In this document: positions 24,337 through 33,589 of the stretch, in pieces
How the letters are laid out: the number at the start of each line of letters is the position of its first letter
Position numbering within the stretch: the first letter of the stretch is position 1
Origin: Rhizobium sp. CF122
GTDB lineage: Bacteria; Pseudomonadota; Alphaproteobacteria; Rhizobiales; Rhizobiaceae
DNA: 54,485 nucleotides
Direction: 5' to 3'
Assembly (NCBI RefSeq): GCF_000282035.1
Contig: NZ_AKKA01000089.1
Coordinates: forward strand, 1 to 54,485
Notes under the pieces: generated by a model
The model's database searches: none
The model's input: only the letters and a program-made list of their open reading frames with translations
Told to the model about the DNA's origin: nothing
Position numbers and translations under genes: made by a program

Positions 24337-24950
24337 TCAGTCGCGTATCCGGCGGACGGCCGTGTCGGGGCCGATCAGGGCGTCGTCCAGTTCGATCTCC
24401 AGGAATCCTTGAAGGATGAGCGCCGCGAGGCATCCCATCGGCCGCCCTTCCCGGAATGCGGCAAGGGATTCGGCAACGGTGAGCGATCCTATTCCTCGAG
24501 TGCGGCGAGGAGTCGAATCCGGTCTCCGAGCGGGCGATAGAAGCCACAGCGGAGGAGGTCTTTAGCATTGCGTAGCCGGTAGCCGTCGGTGAATTCCTTC
24601 ATGGCGATGGGACGGTAGCCGTATCCTGCCCGCTCGGCGGCCAGCTCGATCCAGTCCGGCGATCTCGGAAGATCGTGGGAAACATCGACGACGAAGGTAC
24701 GGCCATCGACGCCCGTGACGACGAAGTCGGTTAGATAGGTCTCGCCGCCGTAGGACAGCTCGACGCCGTCGCAGCTCCAACTGGCAACGTCCGGATCGAC
24801 GTCGAGAAGGCATGCAAAGTCGCGGGCGTCCTGAGTGCGGAAGATCGGAGACCCGACGCATTTGATGGTAGCAAGCGGATAGTGGAAGCACGGAGACGCT
24901 CGTCGCGGGTCGACATCGCCCGGCGGGGTCTCGAATGGAATGCTCGTCAT
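24337..24950 (-). pseudogene. TnsA-like endonuclease gene, frameshifted
   Basis: The frame from ATG 24950 encodes about 153 residues ending RIRLLAALEE followed by TAG at 24489. The next frame continues sensibly without a start: GSLTVAESLAAFREGRPM, then a TnsA-like ending LEIELDDALIGPDTAVRRIR and TGA at 24337. One missing base near 24490 explains both. The N-terminal part has FRTQDARDFACLLDVDPDVA, SYGGETYLTDFVV and DGRTFVVDV, resembling the TnsA heteromeric-transposase endonuclease fold; however the Lys expected after the last acidic position is replaced (VDVSHD). So it is probably inactive twice over. Family assignment is by pattern and moderate. Confidence 0.5.
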
Positions 24951-25121
24951 GGCACCCTCGGAAACACAATACGATAAGGCGGACGCCGAACTACGTCCGG
25001 CAGTCAGTCATCATATTCGGACCGAGTGATGGCGAGCGATATAAGACATGATGGCGAGAACGTTTAGAGAACATGATCCAAGGCGTCAACAAGAAAATTG
25101 GCTGCGTTTTCAGGAGGATCC

Positions 25122-25194
25122 AGGACACCGCTCTTCAGCACGTCGTCCCTTGCTTTACGGACGCTAGTGTCCTTCCAACCACGTGCTGAAGAGC
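25122..25194. other. interleaved inverted repeats, pseudoknot-capable element
   Basis: The 378-bp gene-free stretch 24951-25328 contains a perfect 14-bp inverted repeat, GCTCTTCAGCACGT at 25130-25143 and its complement at 25181-25194. A second 7-bp pair, AGGACAC at 25122-25128 and GTGTCCT at 25167-25173, is interleaved with it (order A-B-A'-B'), which is the topology of an RNA pseudoknot. It could also be ends of a small mobile unit. Nothing else is evident in the stretch. Confidence 0.45.
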
Positions 25195-25328
25195 CGCAAT
25201 CGCGGAATCATGGAGCGCTTGCTTGCTAGCGCCGCACAGGGGCAATCACGCCCTTCCGGCGTCCGGTCGTGGACGGGACGCCCTCGGGATGACGGTGCAT
25301 TGTGGTAGTTGCAGAGGTGTGGAGTTGC

Positions 25329-25802
25329 CTAGTCCACAGCGCGAAGCTTGAGGGAGGCCACTCCGATCGCAACGTTGACGCCGGCTTCCCCTTCCAGGGA
25401 AAGGGGCTGCAACGACACGCTGTCCTTGCTTCCGCCGACCAGCACCTTAGCACCGCCACCAAGGCCAAGGCTGGCATCCGCCTCGACGCCTCGATACGTC
25501 CCCTGCAACCCATCCAGCGGCTGGCCCTTGATGCTGGAAACAAGCCAAACCATGCGCCCCTCCTTCACGTCCCCGATGGCGAGGCCGAACTCGTCGATCG
25601 ATCCCTTGTAGCTCTGAACCGCGCCAGATGCGGATGGCGATGGCGTAAATGTGCAGGAGACGTCCTGTTTCGTCTCGATGATCATTCCGACGCCCGCTGA
25701 TATGTCGCAGTCGAGCTTGCCGACCTCGAGCTGTGCAGCACTCGCTGCTATCGGCATCAGAAAAACTGAGCATACCAGGGAAGCTATCCAGTGTTTAGAC
25801 AT
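25329..25802 (-). CDS. DUF992-family secreted protein
   Basis: A 157-residue protein with a Sec signal peptide (MSKHWIASLVCSVFLMPIAA, cleavage near ASA-AQLEVG). The mature part fits DUF992: VGKLDCDISAGVGMIIETKQ, CTFTPSPS, YKGSIDEFGLAIGDVKEG and a glycine-rich C-terminus. The family is confined to alphaproteobacteria and has no known role; it is probably a periplasmic beta-rich protein with one disulphide between the two conserved cysteines. It stands alone on the minus strand about 200 bp after the receiver gene. Confidence 0.8.
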   Translation of the reverse strand: MSKHWIASLVCSVFLMPIAASAAQLEVGKLDCDISAGVGMIIETKQDVSCTFTPSPSASGAVQSYKGSIDEFGLAIGDVKEGRMVWLVSSIKGQPLDGLQGTYRGVEADASLGLGGGAKVLVGGSKDSVSLQPLSLEGEAGVNVAIGVASLKLRAVD

Positions 25803-26006
25803 TGCCTTTCCTTCCGTTTGAATCGTCGATGTCGGCCCGCGGAGCTAGCGCCACCTGCCAGCGCCGACGTTTGCAAGCAGGCAGCGATGCATAATTTGGA
25901 TCAGGATCTGGATTGTCCGCCTCTGCTTGTGCAGAACTCGCGCTCGAGACCCTGAGGCTCCGGTTTCGGCAAGTGCAGGACGTAGAGGTGGTATCTGTGG
26001 ACCCTT

Positions 26007-26393
26007 TCACATTTGGAGCGCCCTCCTGACCGCAGCGACGAGGGCGGAGGCTGCGAAGGGTTTTCGCAAGTAGGCGATGCAACCCGCGTTTTCCGCCTCG
26101 ACTTTCAGGCCGTCATCATCAAGGGCCGTGATAAGGATCACCGGGAGGTTCGAACCGGCCTCCCTCAATCTGCGCTGCAATTGGATGCCGGACATGCCGC
26201 CGAGATCGATATCGAGGATGAGACAGTCGACCGCGGTGTCGGAATCGCGACTGAGAAAGGCTTCCGCGGATGCGTACTCGATCGCCGGAAATCCGTAGGC
26301 ATTGAGGAGGCGACCGACGCTTCGCCGGAGGCTTGCGTCGTCATCGACAACAGCGATCGTGCGGCGCGGGTCTCCCAATTCACACCCTTTCAT
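26007..26393 (-). CDS. stand-alone response-regulator receiver protein
   Basis: A 128-residue single receiver domain. Acidic pocket VVDDD (about 15-19), phospho-acceptor Asp61 in LILDIDLGG, Thr89 and Lys111 (LRKPFA) are all present, so it should be phosphorylated. There is no output domain. It lies 85 bp after the remains of a FixJ-like gene and downstream of a sensor kinase on the same strand, so it probably takes phosphate from that kinase. ATG 26393 has no ribosome site; TTG six codons in has AAAGGG upstream and may be the real start. Confidence 0.8.
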   Translation of the reverse strand: MKGCELGDPRRTIAVVDDDASLRRSVGRLLNAYGFPAIEYASAEAFLSRDSDTAVDCLILDIDLGGMSGIQLQRRLREAGSNLPVILITALDDDGLKVEAENAGCIAYLRKPFAASALVAAVRRALQM

Positions 26394-26478
26394 AACTTTA
26401 CGCGGTTCCCCCGCACAGTAGGCCGGTTGGCGGTCGCTTGATATTGTCCTAAGGGGAAGGCTGGCGGATCGTTCCTGA

Positions 26479-27094
26479 CTAGCGACTGGTCAGGCCCATG
26501 CTGGCTGCTATCGACACCGCCCCGACCACCGATCGCACCCCGAGCTTTTCCATCACCCGGTGGCCGTGGACCTTCACCGTCCGCTCCGTAGTCCCAAGAG
26601 CATAAGCGATCTGCTTGTTGAGCTGGCCCCGATGATCGGCTCGAAGACTTCGGCTTCGCGAGCGGTCAGGCTCGCCACCAAGGTCAAGTGCTCTTGAACA
26701 CGCGCGTGCTCGGCCCGCTGCTGATCTTATTGCCCCAATGCTTGTTCGATCGCCTTCAGAAGTACTGCGCCCGAGCTGGACTTCTCCGGAAAGTCCTGGG
26801 CGCCCGCCTTCATTGCCTCGACGCCGGCCTTGATGTCCCCTTCGCCGGTAAGCAACACAAGCGGAAACAAGGACGCCCGCTCGCGCAGTTGACGCTGCAA
26901 TTGCAGGCCGGACAGGCCCGGCATCTGCAGGTCGAGCAGGACGCAGCCCGGCTCACAGTTTGGAAGGCACGCCAGAAACCGGTCGCCGGAGTCATAGGCA
27001 CGACCTCGAGACCGTATGCGGCGAGCATTCTTGCCGTCGCTGTGCGATAGGATTCGTCGTCGTCGACGATATGGACGACTTGTTTCAGCAGTCC
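26479..27094 (-). pseudogene. FixJ/NarL-type response regulator, broken
   Basis: Three frames together make one regulator. VVHIVDDDESYRTATARMLA starts beside the kinase stop but without a good start codon (CTG where ATG is expected). A one-base loss then shifts to DRFLACLPNCEPGCVLLDLQ with MPGLSGLQLQRQLRERA. That frame hits TAA just after KAIEQALGQ; the LuxR-type output part continues as VASLTAREAEVFEPII and after another shift as QLNKQIAYALGTTERTVKVH, ending with TAG at 26479. Two frameshifts, one stop and a weak start make it non-functional unless sequencing errors are involved, which is unlikely for four lesions. Confidence 0.75.
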
Positions 27095-28974
27095 CGCTCC
27101 TCGCTTCTGGCGAGAGGCAGGACCATGCGGAAGACGGCGCCGCCTTCAGGCCGGTTGCATGCGGAGATCGCGCCGCCATATGTCTCGAGAATGGCGCGGG
27201 CTATGGAAAGGCCCAACCCCGTTCCCGCCTGCTTGGTGGTGTAGAACGGTTCGAAGATGCTGGACAGGCGCTCCTCGGGAATGCCGTTGCCTGTGTCCGA
27301 GACACAAAGCTCCGCCTTCTCATTGGAACGGCCCGTCGCAAACGTAATGGTTCTCTTGATTGTGGCAGCATCCGACATGGCGTCCATCGCGTTGGTCGCC
27401 AGATTGAGGATGACCTGCTGCACATGAACCCTGTCCGCGCGGACTGGCAGCTTAATGGAGCGTTGGTCCGAATCCAGCGTGATACTCCTGCGTTCGGCCT
27501 CGCCGTGAAGGATGCGGATCGCGCTTGACGTCACGTCGTTCAGGTCGAACTCCTGCCAGTCGATCTCGCTTCGCTTCTTGAGCAGGCCTCTCATTCGGCC
27601 AATGATATCGCCCGCACGCTGATCGTCCTCCTGGATGTCGATCAGGATTTGCTTGATCAGTTCCAGATCGGGGCTCTCGCTTCGAAGCAGCACGGACGCT
27701 GCCTCCGCATTGTTTCGAATGGCCGATAGGGGCTGGTTCAGTTCGTGAGCGATCGATGACGACAAGGCGCCCGCCGTTGCGGACTGGTTGAGGTGAATGG
27801 CTTCGAGGAGGTGAAGGCGAGACTTGGCCTCCGCATCGTGCCGACGGCGTCGCTCGAGCAGGAGGATTGCGATAATGCCAGTCTGCATCACGACGATGCC
27901 AAACGCTCCGGTCGCCGCCAGCCAGTGATCCTCCCAGAAGCTTTTTTCCCTATGCATCTGAACGGTGCCCGGAGGCAGGTTCTTCTCCGACAGCCCCCAG
28001 CGCCGGAGTTGTCGAGCATCCACGATGTACGTCGCCGGCGCGTCAACGCTCGACACCGGCTTGCCGGCAATGGCATCGATGACGAAGCTCCCGACAGTTT
28101 GGCCCAAACTATCGAACGTGACGGTATACGCGCCGACGGCGCCGTTGTCGATGTAGGTCTGATAGGGACCGTAGATCGGCGCAGTGGCGGTTGCCGCGAT
28201 CTGCCTCATCGCGTCGCGCGGAATGAAATTCCGTCCGTTCCGATCTTTGGAAACCGTCAACACCACGACGATGCTGTCGGAAGGGACATGAGATGCGCGT
28301 TCGACAAATTCCTCGATCGTCAGATCTTCGATGTACGTCGTTTCGTATGATTTGGCGAATTCGCGCAGATCGGCTCGCGCCGTCGCCAGCCATTTCCGGT
28401 CGAAGTTCGACGATCCGCCCAGGATATAGAGGTGGTGCGCGTCAGGCTGCAACTTGCGGGCCATTTCAACCGTCTTGAGAATGTCGAACGTGGCGAAGGC
28501 GCCGATCACGTCACCCGGCAGGTCGTTGGTTTCGGTGTTGCCGAAACCGGTCGCGACGATTTTCGCGCCGGGTGCGATCGAATTGCGGTTCGCCGATATG
28601 AAACTCGCGGAATCGCTGCCAATCGCGACCACGACGTCCGGGCGACGAGCCGCGTATTTCTCCGCGAGGTATCGTCCCATGCGGCCGACGTGCTCGGCTT
28701 CTGGAAAGCGCGACAGGTCCAGGAACTCCGAAAACAGGTCGATCTTGCCATCCGTCGCCTGCAACAGGCGGCTTCGCAGCGCTTCCCCGATCATGGTCGT
28801 TGCCGCGATCCGCTCATCGTAGGGATAGAGAACGAGGACACGCGCAACCCGATCGACGATCAAGGGCGGCGCGGCTGAGGCCACAGCAGCGCATCCGCAA
28901 ACAACCACGGATACAGCCGTCAACCGAGCGGCCGCATGTTGCAACCTAGCCGAATAACCGCATCCCCAGCCCAT
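27085..28974 (-). CDS. sensor histidine kinase with periplasmic ABC-substrate-binding-like sensor domain
   Basis: A 629-residue membrane kinase. A signal/anchor segment (about 15-35) is followed by a large periplasmic domain (about 45-345) of the ABC_sub_bind type (VLYPYDERIAATTMIGEALR, VVVAIGSDSASF, GPYQTYIDNGAVGAYTVTFD). A second membrane span lies near 352-372. The kinase core has His410 in SSIAHELNQPLS, N box NLATNAMDAM, G1 SDTGNGIPEE and G2 GTGLGLSIARA. It would sense a small ligand and phosphorylate a receiver. Its cognate FixJ-like gene just downstream is broken; a lone receiver remains. ATG 28974 has GGGGGAAGG upstream. Confidence 0.88.
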   Translation of the reverse strand: MGWGCGYSARLQHAAARLTAVSVVVCGCAAVASAAPPLIVDRVARVLVLYPYDERIAATTMIGEALRSRLLQATDGKIDLFSEFLDLSRFPEAEHVGRMGRYLAEKYAARRPDVVVAIGSDSASFISANRNSIAPGAKIVATGFGNTETNDLPGDVIGAFATFDILKTVEMARKLQPDAHHLYILGGSSNFDRKWLATARADLREFAKSYETTYIEDLTIEEFVERASHVPSDSIVVVLTVSKDRNGRNFIPRDAMRQIAATATAPIYGPYQTYIDNGAVGAYTVTFDSLGQTVGSFVIDAIAGKPVSSVDAPATYIVDARQLRRWGLSEKNLPPGTVQMHREKSFWEDHWLAATGAFGIVVMQTGIIAILLLERRRRHDAEAKSRLHLLEAIHLNQSATAGALSSSIAHELNQPLSAIRNNAEAASVLLRSESPDLELIKQILIDIQEDDQRAGDIIGRMRGLLKKRSEIDWQEFDLNDVTSSAIRILHGEAERRSITLDSDQRSIKLPVRADRVHVQQVILNLATNAMDAMSDAATIKRTITFATGRSNEKAELCVSDTGNGIPEERLSSIFEPFYTTKQAGTGLGLSIARAILETYGGAISACNRPEGGAVFRMVLPLARSEERDC

Positions 28975-29332
28975 CAGCCTTCCCCCAGATGCCTCACGAC
29001 AATAACAGCTTCACGCTGTGGTGTCATCTGACAAACCGCTACCACTGATTGCTCTGAAGGCCCGACGATTCCCCAAAGTACAATATCGGAGGACGCCCCC
29101 ATCCGATAAAGTGGGCGGGTGCCGGGATGGCCAGAGTTCGCCCGGCGCTCCTAGCCGGGAGAGACGAATACGGCCGGGGAAGCTGTATTACGACCAAGGG
29201 GTGTCTGCTGTGGATCCATCTAAATGCTTGGATTTCCAGGGCTAAAGAAGGGCAGGTCCTCCTCGAGCAGACTGAATGCGCGAAAGCCGCAATGGGCGGC
29301 GTGACATGCCGACACACTCGGGAGGATGTCTA
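28975..29332. other. intergenic region between kinase and sulfatase
   Basis: The 358 bp hold the divergent promoters of the kinase and the sulfatase. A 6-bp hairpin CCCGGC-GCTCCTA-GCCGGG lies at 29141-29159. No gene is supported. Confidence 0.5.
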
Positions 29333-31825
29333 ATGATACGTGCAGCGCTTCTGGCCGCCACGGCGGCCCTTTTTGCAGCCATGCCCGCAAAGTCACAGCA
29401 GGTTACCGGGACGCTCGGCTCCCCCAACGCCACGACGACGATCGACGGGCGTTATCTGCCGCCGCCGCCGCAGCCGTTTGAGGGCACCATCAATCTCAAC
29501 GCCTTGCAGTCCAAACAGGCATGGCCGGCGCGTGTCGTACCGCCAAGGGGCGCGCCAAATGTTCTCTTGATTATCACAGATGACGTTGGCTTCGGCGCTC
29601 CTTCGACGTTCGGCGGTGTCATTCCGACGCCCACTCTGGACCGCATCGCCGCCGACGGCCTGCGTTTCACGAACTTTCACACAACCTCGCTCTGCTCGCC
29701 GACGCGTGCGTCTCTCATCACGGGTCGCAATCACCACTCCGAAGGTTTCGGCGTGATCTCCGAACAGGCGACCGGCTTCCCAGGCTACGACAGCGTCCTT
29801 CCCAAGGACACCGCCACGATCGGCCGCATCCTTTTGGAAAACGGCTTCCGCACCTCCTGGTTCGGCAAGGATCACAACACGCCGACCTATCAGACCAGCC
29901 AGGCTGGCCCGTTCTATCAATGGCCGACCGGCATGGGGTTTGAATATTTCTACGGCTTCATGGGTGGCGACAGCAGCCAGTGGTCGCCCATGCTGTTTCG
30001 CAACACGACCCAGATCGCTCCCTTTGTCGGCAATCCGCAATGGAACCTGATCACCGCCATGGCCGACGAGGCCGTCGGCTGGCTGAACCAGTTGAATTCG
30101 ATCGATCCGTCGATGCCGTTCCTGCTCTACTACGCGCCGGGGGGCACACACGCACCACACCACCCGACGCCGGAGTGGATCAAGACGGCCAGCGATCTTC
30201 ATTTGTTCGACAAAGGCTGGAACGACGTTCGTGACCAGATCTTCGCCAACCAGAAAAGACTTGGCGTTGTCCCGCAGGACGCCCAGCTCACACCATGGCC
30301 GGATATGTTGAAGAAGTGGGATAGTTTGTCGGCCGACGAAAAGAAGCTGTTCATTCGGCAGGCCGACGTCTACGCGGCCTACCTGATGTACACCGATCAC
30401 GAGATCGGCCGCGTGGTCCAGGCCGTCGCGGACATGGGCAAGCTGGACAACACCCTGATCATCTTCATCAGCGGCGACAATGGCGCGAGCGCCGAAGGCA
30501 CGATGAACGGCACCTTCGCAGAGTTGGTTCCGTTCAACGGCATCAATCCAACTGTTGCCCAGAACTTGAAGTTTTATGACCAGTGGGGCAGCAACGAGAC
30601 CTATCCGCACTATGCCGTCCCGTGGGCCTGGGCCCTCGACACACCCTTCAAATGGACGAAGCAGATCCCATCCTTCTTCGGCGGCACCCGCAACGGCATG
30701 GCCATCTCCTGGCCCGCGCGCATTACCGACAAGGGCGGAATTCGGTGGCAATTCCATCATGTGATCGACGTGGTACCGACAATTCTTGAGGCGACTGGCG
30801 TTCCTGCACCGATCATGGTCGATGGCATCGCGCAAAAACCGATCGAGGGGGTGAGCATGGCCTACGCCTTCGACAAGGCCAATGCCGAGGCACCCTCGCG
30901 ACACCGCACGCAGTATTTCGAGATGATGGGCGCGCAGGGACTATACGACGACGGCTGGATGCTGAGCGCAGTCCCTATCCGTGCGCCCTGGGAGTTGGCC
31001 GGCAAGGCGGTTGACGATCCCGCCACCGCCTTCAAGATGGAGCTCTATGACGTCCAGCATGACTGGACCCAGAACAACGACCTGGCCGCCGCCAATCCTG
31101 CGAAGGTCCAGGAAATGAAGGACCTGATGTTCGGTGAGTTTGCGAAGTATCAGGTCCTGCCGCTGGACGCCTCAGCGGCGACTCGTTTAGCTTCCCCACG
31201 CCCGTCGGTGACGGCGGGACGGAACGTGTTCACCTATAAGCAACCGGTGACCGGCCTGCCGGAAAGCGTGGCGCCCAATCTTCTCAATACCTCCTACACG
31301 ATCACCGCGGACATCGATGTACCACAAGGAGGTGGCGATGGCGCCATTGTTTCCCAAGGTGGACGGTTTGGCGGATACGGGGTGTACCTGCTGAAAGGCA
31401 AGCCAGTCGTGACCTGGAACCTTCTCGGTCTTGACCGGATCCGTTGGGAAGGCCCCGAAGCACTCTCGCCCGGCAAGCACACCGTCGAGTTTGACTTCAA
31501 ATATGACGGCCTTGGCTTCGCAACGCTTGCCTTCAACAACCTCAGCGGCATCGGTCGTGGCGGCACGGGGACGCTGACCGTCGACGGCAAGACAGTCGCG
31601 ACGCAGGCGATACAGCGTTCCGTCCCACTCATCCTGCCGGTCGATGAGACCTTCGACATCGGGTCCAAGACCGGCACCCCGATCGATGACCGCGACTATC
31701 AGGTTCCATTCCCGTTCACCGGCAAGCTCAATAAGCTGACAATTTCGGTCGAGCCCCCGAAGCTGACGCCGGACGACGAGAAGAAGCTGATGGAGGCCAA
31801 TCAAACTGCACAGGACGCGAAGTAA
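29333..31825 (+). CDS. secreted arylsulfatase (formylglycine-dependent)
   Basis: An 830-residue sulfatase with a Sec signal peptide (MIRAALLAATAALFAAMPAK). The metal-binding start NVLLIITDDVGFG (Asp83, Asp84) and the activation motif with Cys121 in LCSPTRASLITGRN are complete; Cys121 would be turned into formylglycine. Further ligands lie in HAPHHP and SGDNGASAEG. After the catalytic domain (to about residue 600) a beta-rich C-terminal part of about 200 residues follows, as in long AtsA-like sulfatases. It would release sulfate from sulfate esters in the periplasm. The activating enzyme is encoded next. ATG 29333 has GGGAGGA upstream. Confidence 0.9.
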   Translation: MIRAALLAATAALFAAMPAKSQQVTGTLGSPNATTTIDGRYLPPPPQPFEGTINLNALQSKQAWPARVVPPRGAPNVLLIITDDVGFGAPSTFGGVIPTPTLDRIAADGLRFTNFHTTSLCSPTRASLITGRNHHSEGFGVISEQATGFPGYDSVLPKDTATIGRILLENGFRTSWFGKDHNTPTYQTSQAGPFYQWPTGMGFEYFYGFMGGDSSQWSPMLFRNTTQIAPFVGNPQWNLITAMADEAVGWLNQLNSIDPSMPFLLYYAPGGTHAPHHPTPEWIKTASDLHLFDKGWNDVRDQIFANQKRLGVVPQDAQLTPWPDMLKKWDSLSADEKKLFIRQADVYAAYLMYTDHEIGRVVQAVADMGKLDNTLIIFISGDNGASAEGTMNGTFAELVPFNGINPTVAQNLKFYDQWGSNETYPHYAVPWAWALDTPFKWTKQIPSFFGGTRNGMAISWPARITDKGGIRWQFHHVIDVVPTILEATGVPAPIMVDGIAQKPIEGVSMAYAFDKANAEAPSRHRTQYFEMMGAQGLYDDGWMLSAVPIRAPWELAGKAVDDPATAFKMELYDVQHDWTQNNDLAAANPAKVQEMKDLMFGEFAKYQVLPLDASAATRLASPRPSVTAGRNVFTYKQPVTGLPESVAPNLLNTSYTITADIDVPQGGGDGAIVSQGGRFGGYGVYLLKGKPVVTWNLLGLDRIRWEGPEALSPGKHTVEFDFKYDGLGFATLAFNNLSGIGRGGTGTLTVDGKTVATQAIQRSVPLILPVDETFDIGSKTGTPIDDRDYQVPFPFTGKLNKLTISVEPPKLTPDDEKKLMEANQTAQDAK

Positions 31826-31836
31826 TATGCGTTCTC

Positions 31837-31862
31837 GACCGAGGGCCGCGTGGCCCTCGGTC
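31837..31862 (+). other. intercistronic hairpin between sulfatase and activating enzyme
   Basis: An 11-bp perfect stem (GACCGAGGGCC and complement) with loop GCGT lies 12 bp after the sulfatase stop. No U-tract follows, so the two genes are probably still one transcript with reduced read-through. Confidence 0.55.
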
Positions 31863-31997
31863 CGCTACACGGTGTGGACAGACAGGTAACGACCGACGGG
31901 CTTTCGCCGCCCTATCCCCGTGTCGGCGACATATGTGGGCGTCACCGGCGGGGCTTATCCTACTCCCGTCGTTGCAATTAACGGCAAGGACCTCAGG

Positions 31998-32954
31998 ATG
32001 ACATTGCTGACACGAGCGCATACCAATGATGCAGGACCGAATGGCCTTGTATGGGTGCCGGGCCGAACCTTCACAATGGGGTCAAACGAGCACTATCCGG
32101 AAGAGGCCCCCGCCCATCCTGTCACGGTCGACGGCTTCTGGATCGATGTGACACCCGTGACCAATCGACAGTTCGCCGCATTCGTCAAAGCAACCGGATA
32201 TGTCACCGTTGCGGAAAGAACGCCGGATGCAGCCGACTATCCCGGAGCGCTTCCTAAGATGCTCAGGGCCGGATCGCTCGTATTCACCCAACCGAGGACC
32301 ATCGTTGGACCGGACATAAGCCAGTGGTGGTCGTTCAAGTTTGGAGCCGACTGGCGACATCCTTACGGCGGCCGCAGCGACATCCGCGGCAAGCTCGACC
32401 ACCCGGTCGTTCATGTCGCCTATGGCGACGCCCGCGCCTATGCGGACTGGGCGGGGAAGGCCTTGCCATCAGAGGCCGAATGGGAACTGGCCGCACGTGG
32501 CGGCCTGGACGAAGTCGAGTTTGCCTGGGGCGATGAGCTGGTTCCGGACGGAAAGCTCATGGCGAACACGTGGCAGGGTACGTTTCCTACGCAAAGCAGC
32601 AAATCGGCCGGAGCCGACAGGACGTCGCCCGTCGGCGCGTTCCCTGCGAACGGATATGGCATCCATGACATGATCGGCAACGTCTGGGAGTGGACGTCCG
32701 ACTTCTGGTCGGCTCGCCATCCGGAGCCTGCCGCTAAATCGTGCTGCATTCCCCAGAACCCGCGCGGCGGCGACCGGGAAACCAGCTACGACCCCCGCCA
32801 GCCGGAAATCCGAATTCCGAGGCGCGTCCTGAAGGGTGGGTCGCATCTTTGTGCGCCGAACTACTGCCGCCGCTATCGTCCGGCGGCGAGGCATGCCGAG
32901 CCCGAGGACACGTCCACCAGTCATGTCGGCTTCAGGTGCGTCAAGCGTGCCTGA
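31998..32954 (+). CDS. formylglycine-generating enzyme (SUMF1/FGE family)
   Basis: A 318-residue FGE. Landmarks in order: WVPGRTFTMGSNEHYPEEAP, PVTNRQFAAFVKATGY, LPSEAEWELAARGG, GNVWEWTSDF, and the active site GGSHLCAPNYCRRYRPAAR with both copper-binding cysteines (Cys285 and Cys290), then GFRC near the end. It oxidises the Cys of CxPxR in sulfatases to formylglycine; the sulfatase 172 bp upstream is the obvious client. No signal peptide, so the change must occur before export. Start ATG 31998 has AAGGA seven nt upstream; a GTG at 31920 is a poorer choice. Confidence 0.92.
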   Translation: MTLLTRAHTNDAGPNGLVWVPGRTFTMGSNEHYPEEAPAHPVTVDGFWIDVTPVTNRQFAAFVKATGYVTVAERTPDAADYPGALPKMLRAGSLVFTQPRTIVGPDISQWWSFKFGADWRHPYGGRSDIRGKLDHPVVHVAYGDARAYADWAGKALPSEAEWELAARGGLDEVEFAWGDELVPDGKLMANTWQGTFPTQSSKSAGADRTSPVGAFPANGYGIHDMIGNVWEWTSDFWSARHPEPAAKSCCIPQNPRGGDRETSYDPRQPEIRIPRRVLKGGSHLCAPNYCRRYRPAARHAEPEDTSTSHVGFRCVKRA

Positions 32955-33108
32955 ATTCGACGCCCCCGGACGCAGGCTGTTATGGCGAGGCGGTTTCTGG
33001 CTCTTAAGCGGCCATTCGTCCACAAGCAATTGCGGTGAACGGCGTCCTACGCGAGGCGACGAGAACGGCTCAAAGCTTCCCATGGACAAGTGGCTGACAC
33101 GATGAGCT

Positions 33109-33480
33109 CTAACCGGAGGCTATGCGGTCGAACATCCACAACGACGCCGTAGCGCCGATTGTGTATGAGGCTGTGTGAGTAAGTCCAAGTCGGAACGTGA
33201 CCCAAGCCGCGTCGCACACACCATCCCGCCGTAGGGACGATTGCGATAAAGCCGAGTTGACCGAGTTCGACGCCAATATTGAATGCGAACAGGGCCAGTG
33301 GGATGCCTCCTTGTGGTAGGCCGAGCTCTGCAAGCGCACCCGCAAAGCCGAGTCCATGTAACAGACCGAAACAGAAAGCAACCAGCCAAGGGCAGGAGCG
33401 CATAAAGCTGCTTCCGCCCTTTGCGAGCTCTTGCGCCAGAAAAACAATGCTCAGAGCGATTGTCGCCTCGACGGAGTGGC
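33109..33480 (-). pseudogene. HupE/UreJ_2-like membrane protein, C-terminal remnant
   Basis: Minus-strand frames encode EATIALSIVFLAQELAKGG, PWLVAFCFGLLHGLGFAGAL and FAFNIGVELGQLGFIAIV, the conserved helices of HupE/UreJ_2 proteins, then after a frameshift SYTIGATASLWMFDRIAS, the usual end. The N-terminal half is missing; at about 33480 the homology stops abruptly and a different plus-strand remnant begins. Not functional. Confidence 0.65.
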
Positions 33481-33589
33481 GGCAGACTACACGTTCAAAA
33501 ACACCACGGGCGCCAAGAAGGTCGATCTGTCGAAGCTCAAGGACACCGACGAGCTTCCCGATCACCTCGCAAAAGGAGCGAAGCAATGA
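33481..33589 (+). pseudogene. C-terminal tail of an unknown gene
   Basis: A plus-strand frame DYTFKNTTGAKKVDLSKLKD ends TDELPDHLAKGAKQ with TGA at 33587, overlapping the next start as ATGA. The overlap suggests a real translationally coupled gene end, but its start and body are cut off at the junction with the HupE remnant. I do not recognise the family. Confidence 0.4.

Noticed and set aside
25122..25194. Reading the interleaved repeats as an intrinsic terminator or a known riboswitch
   Set aside because: No U-tract follows, no conserved aptamer core was recognised, and the distance to flanking genes does not fit a simple terminator.
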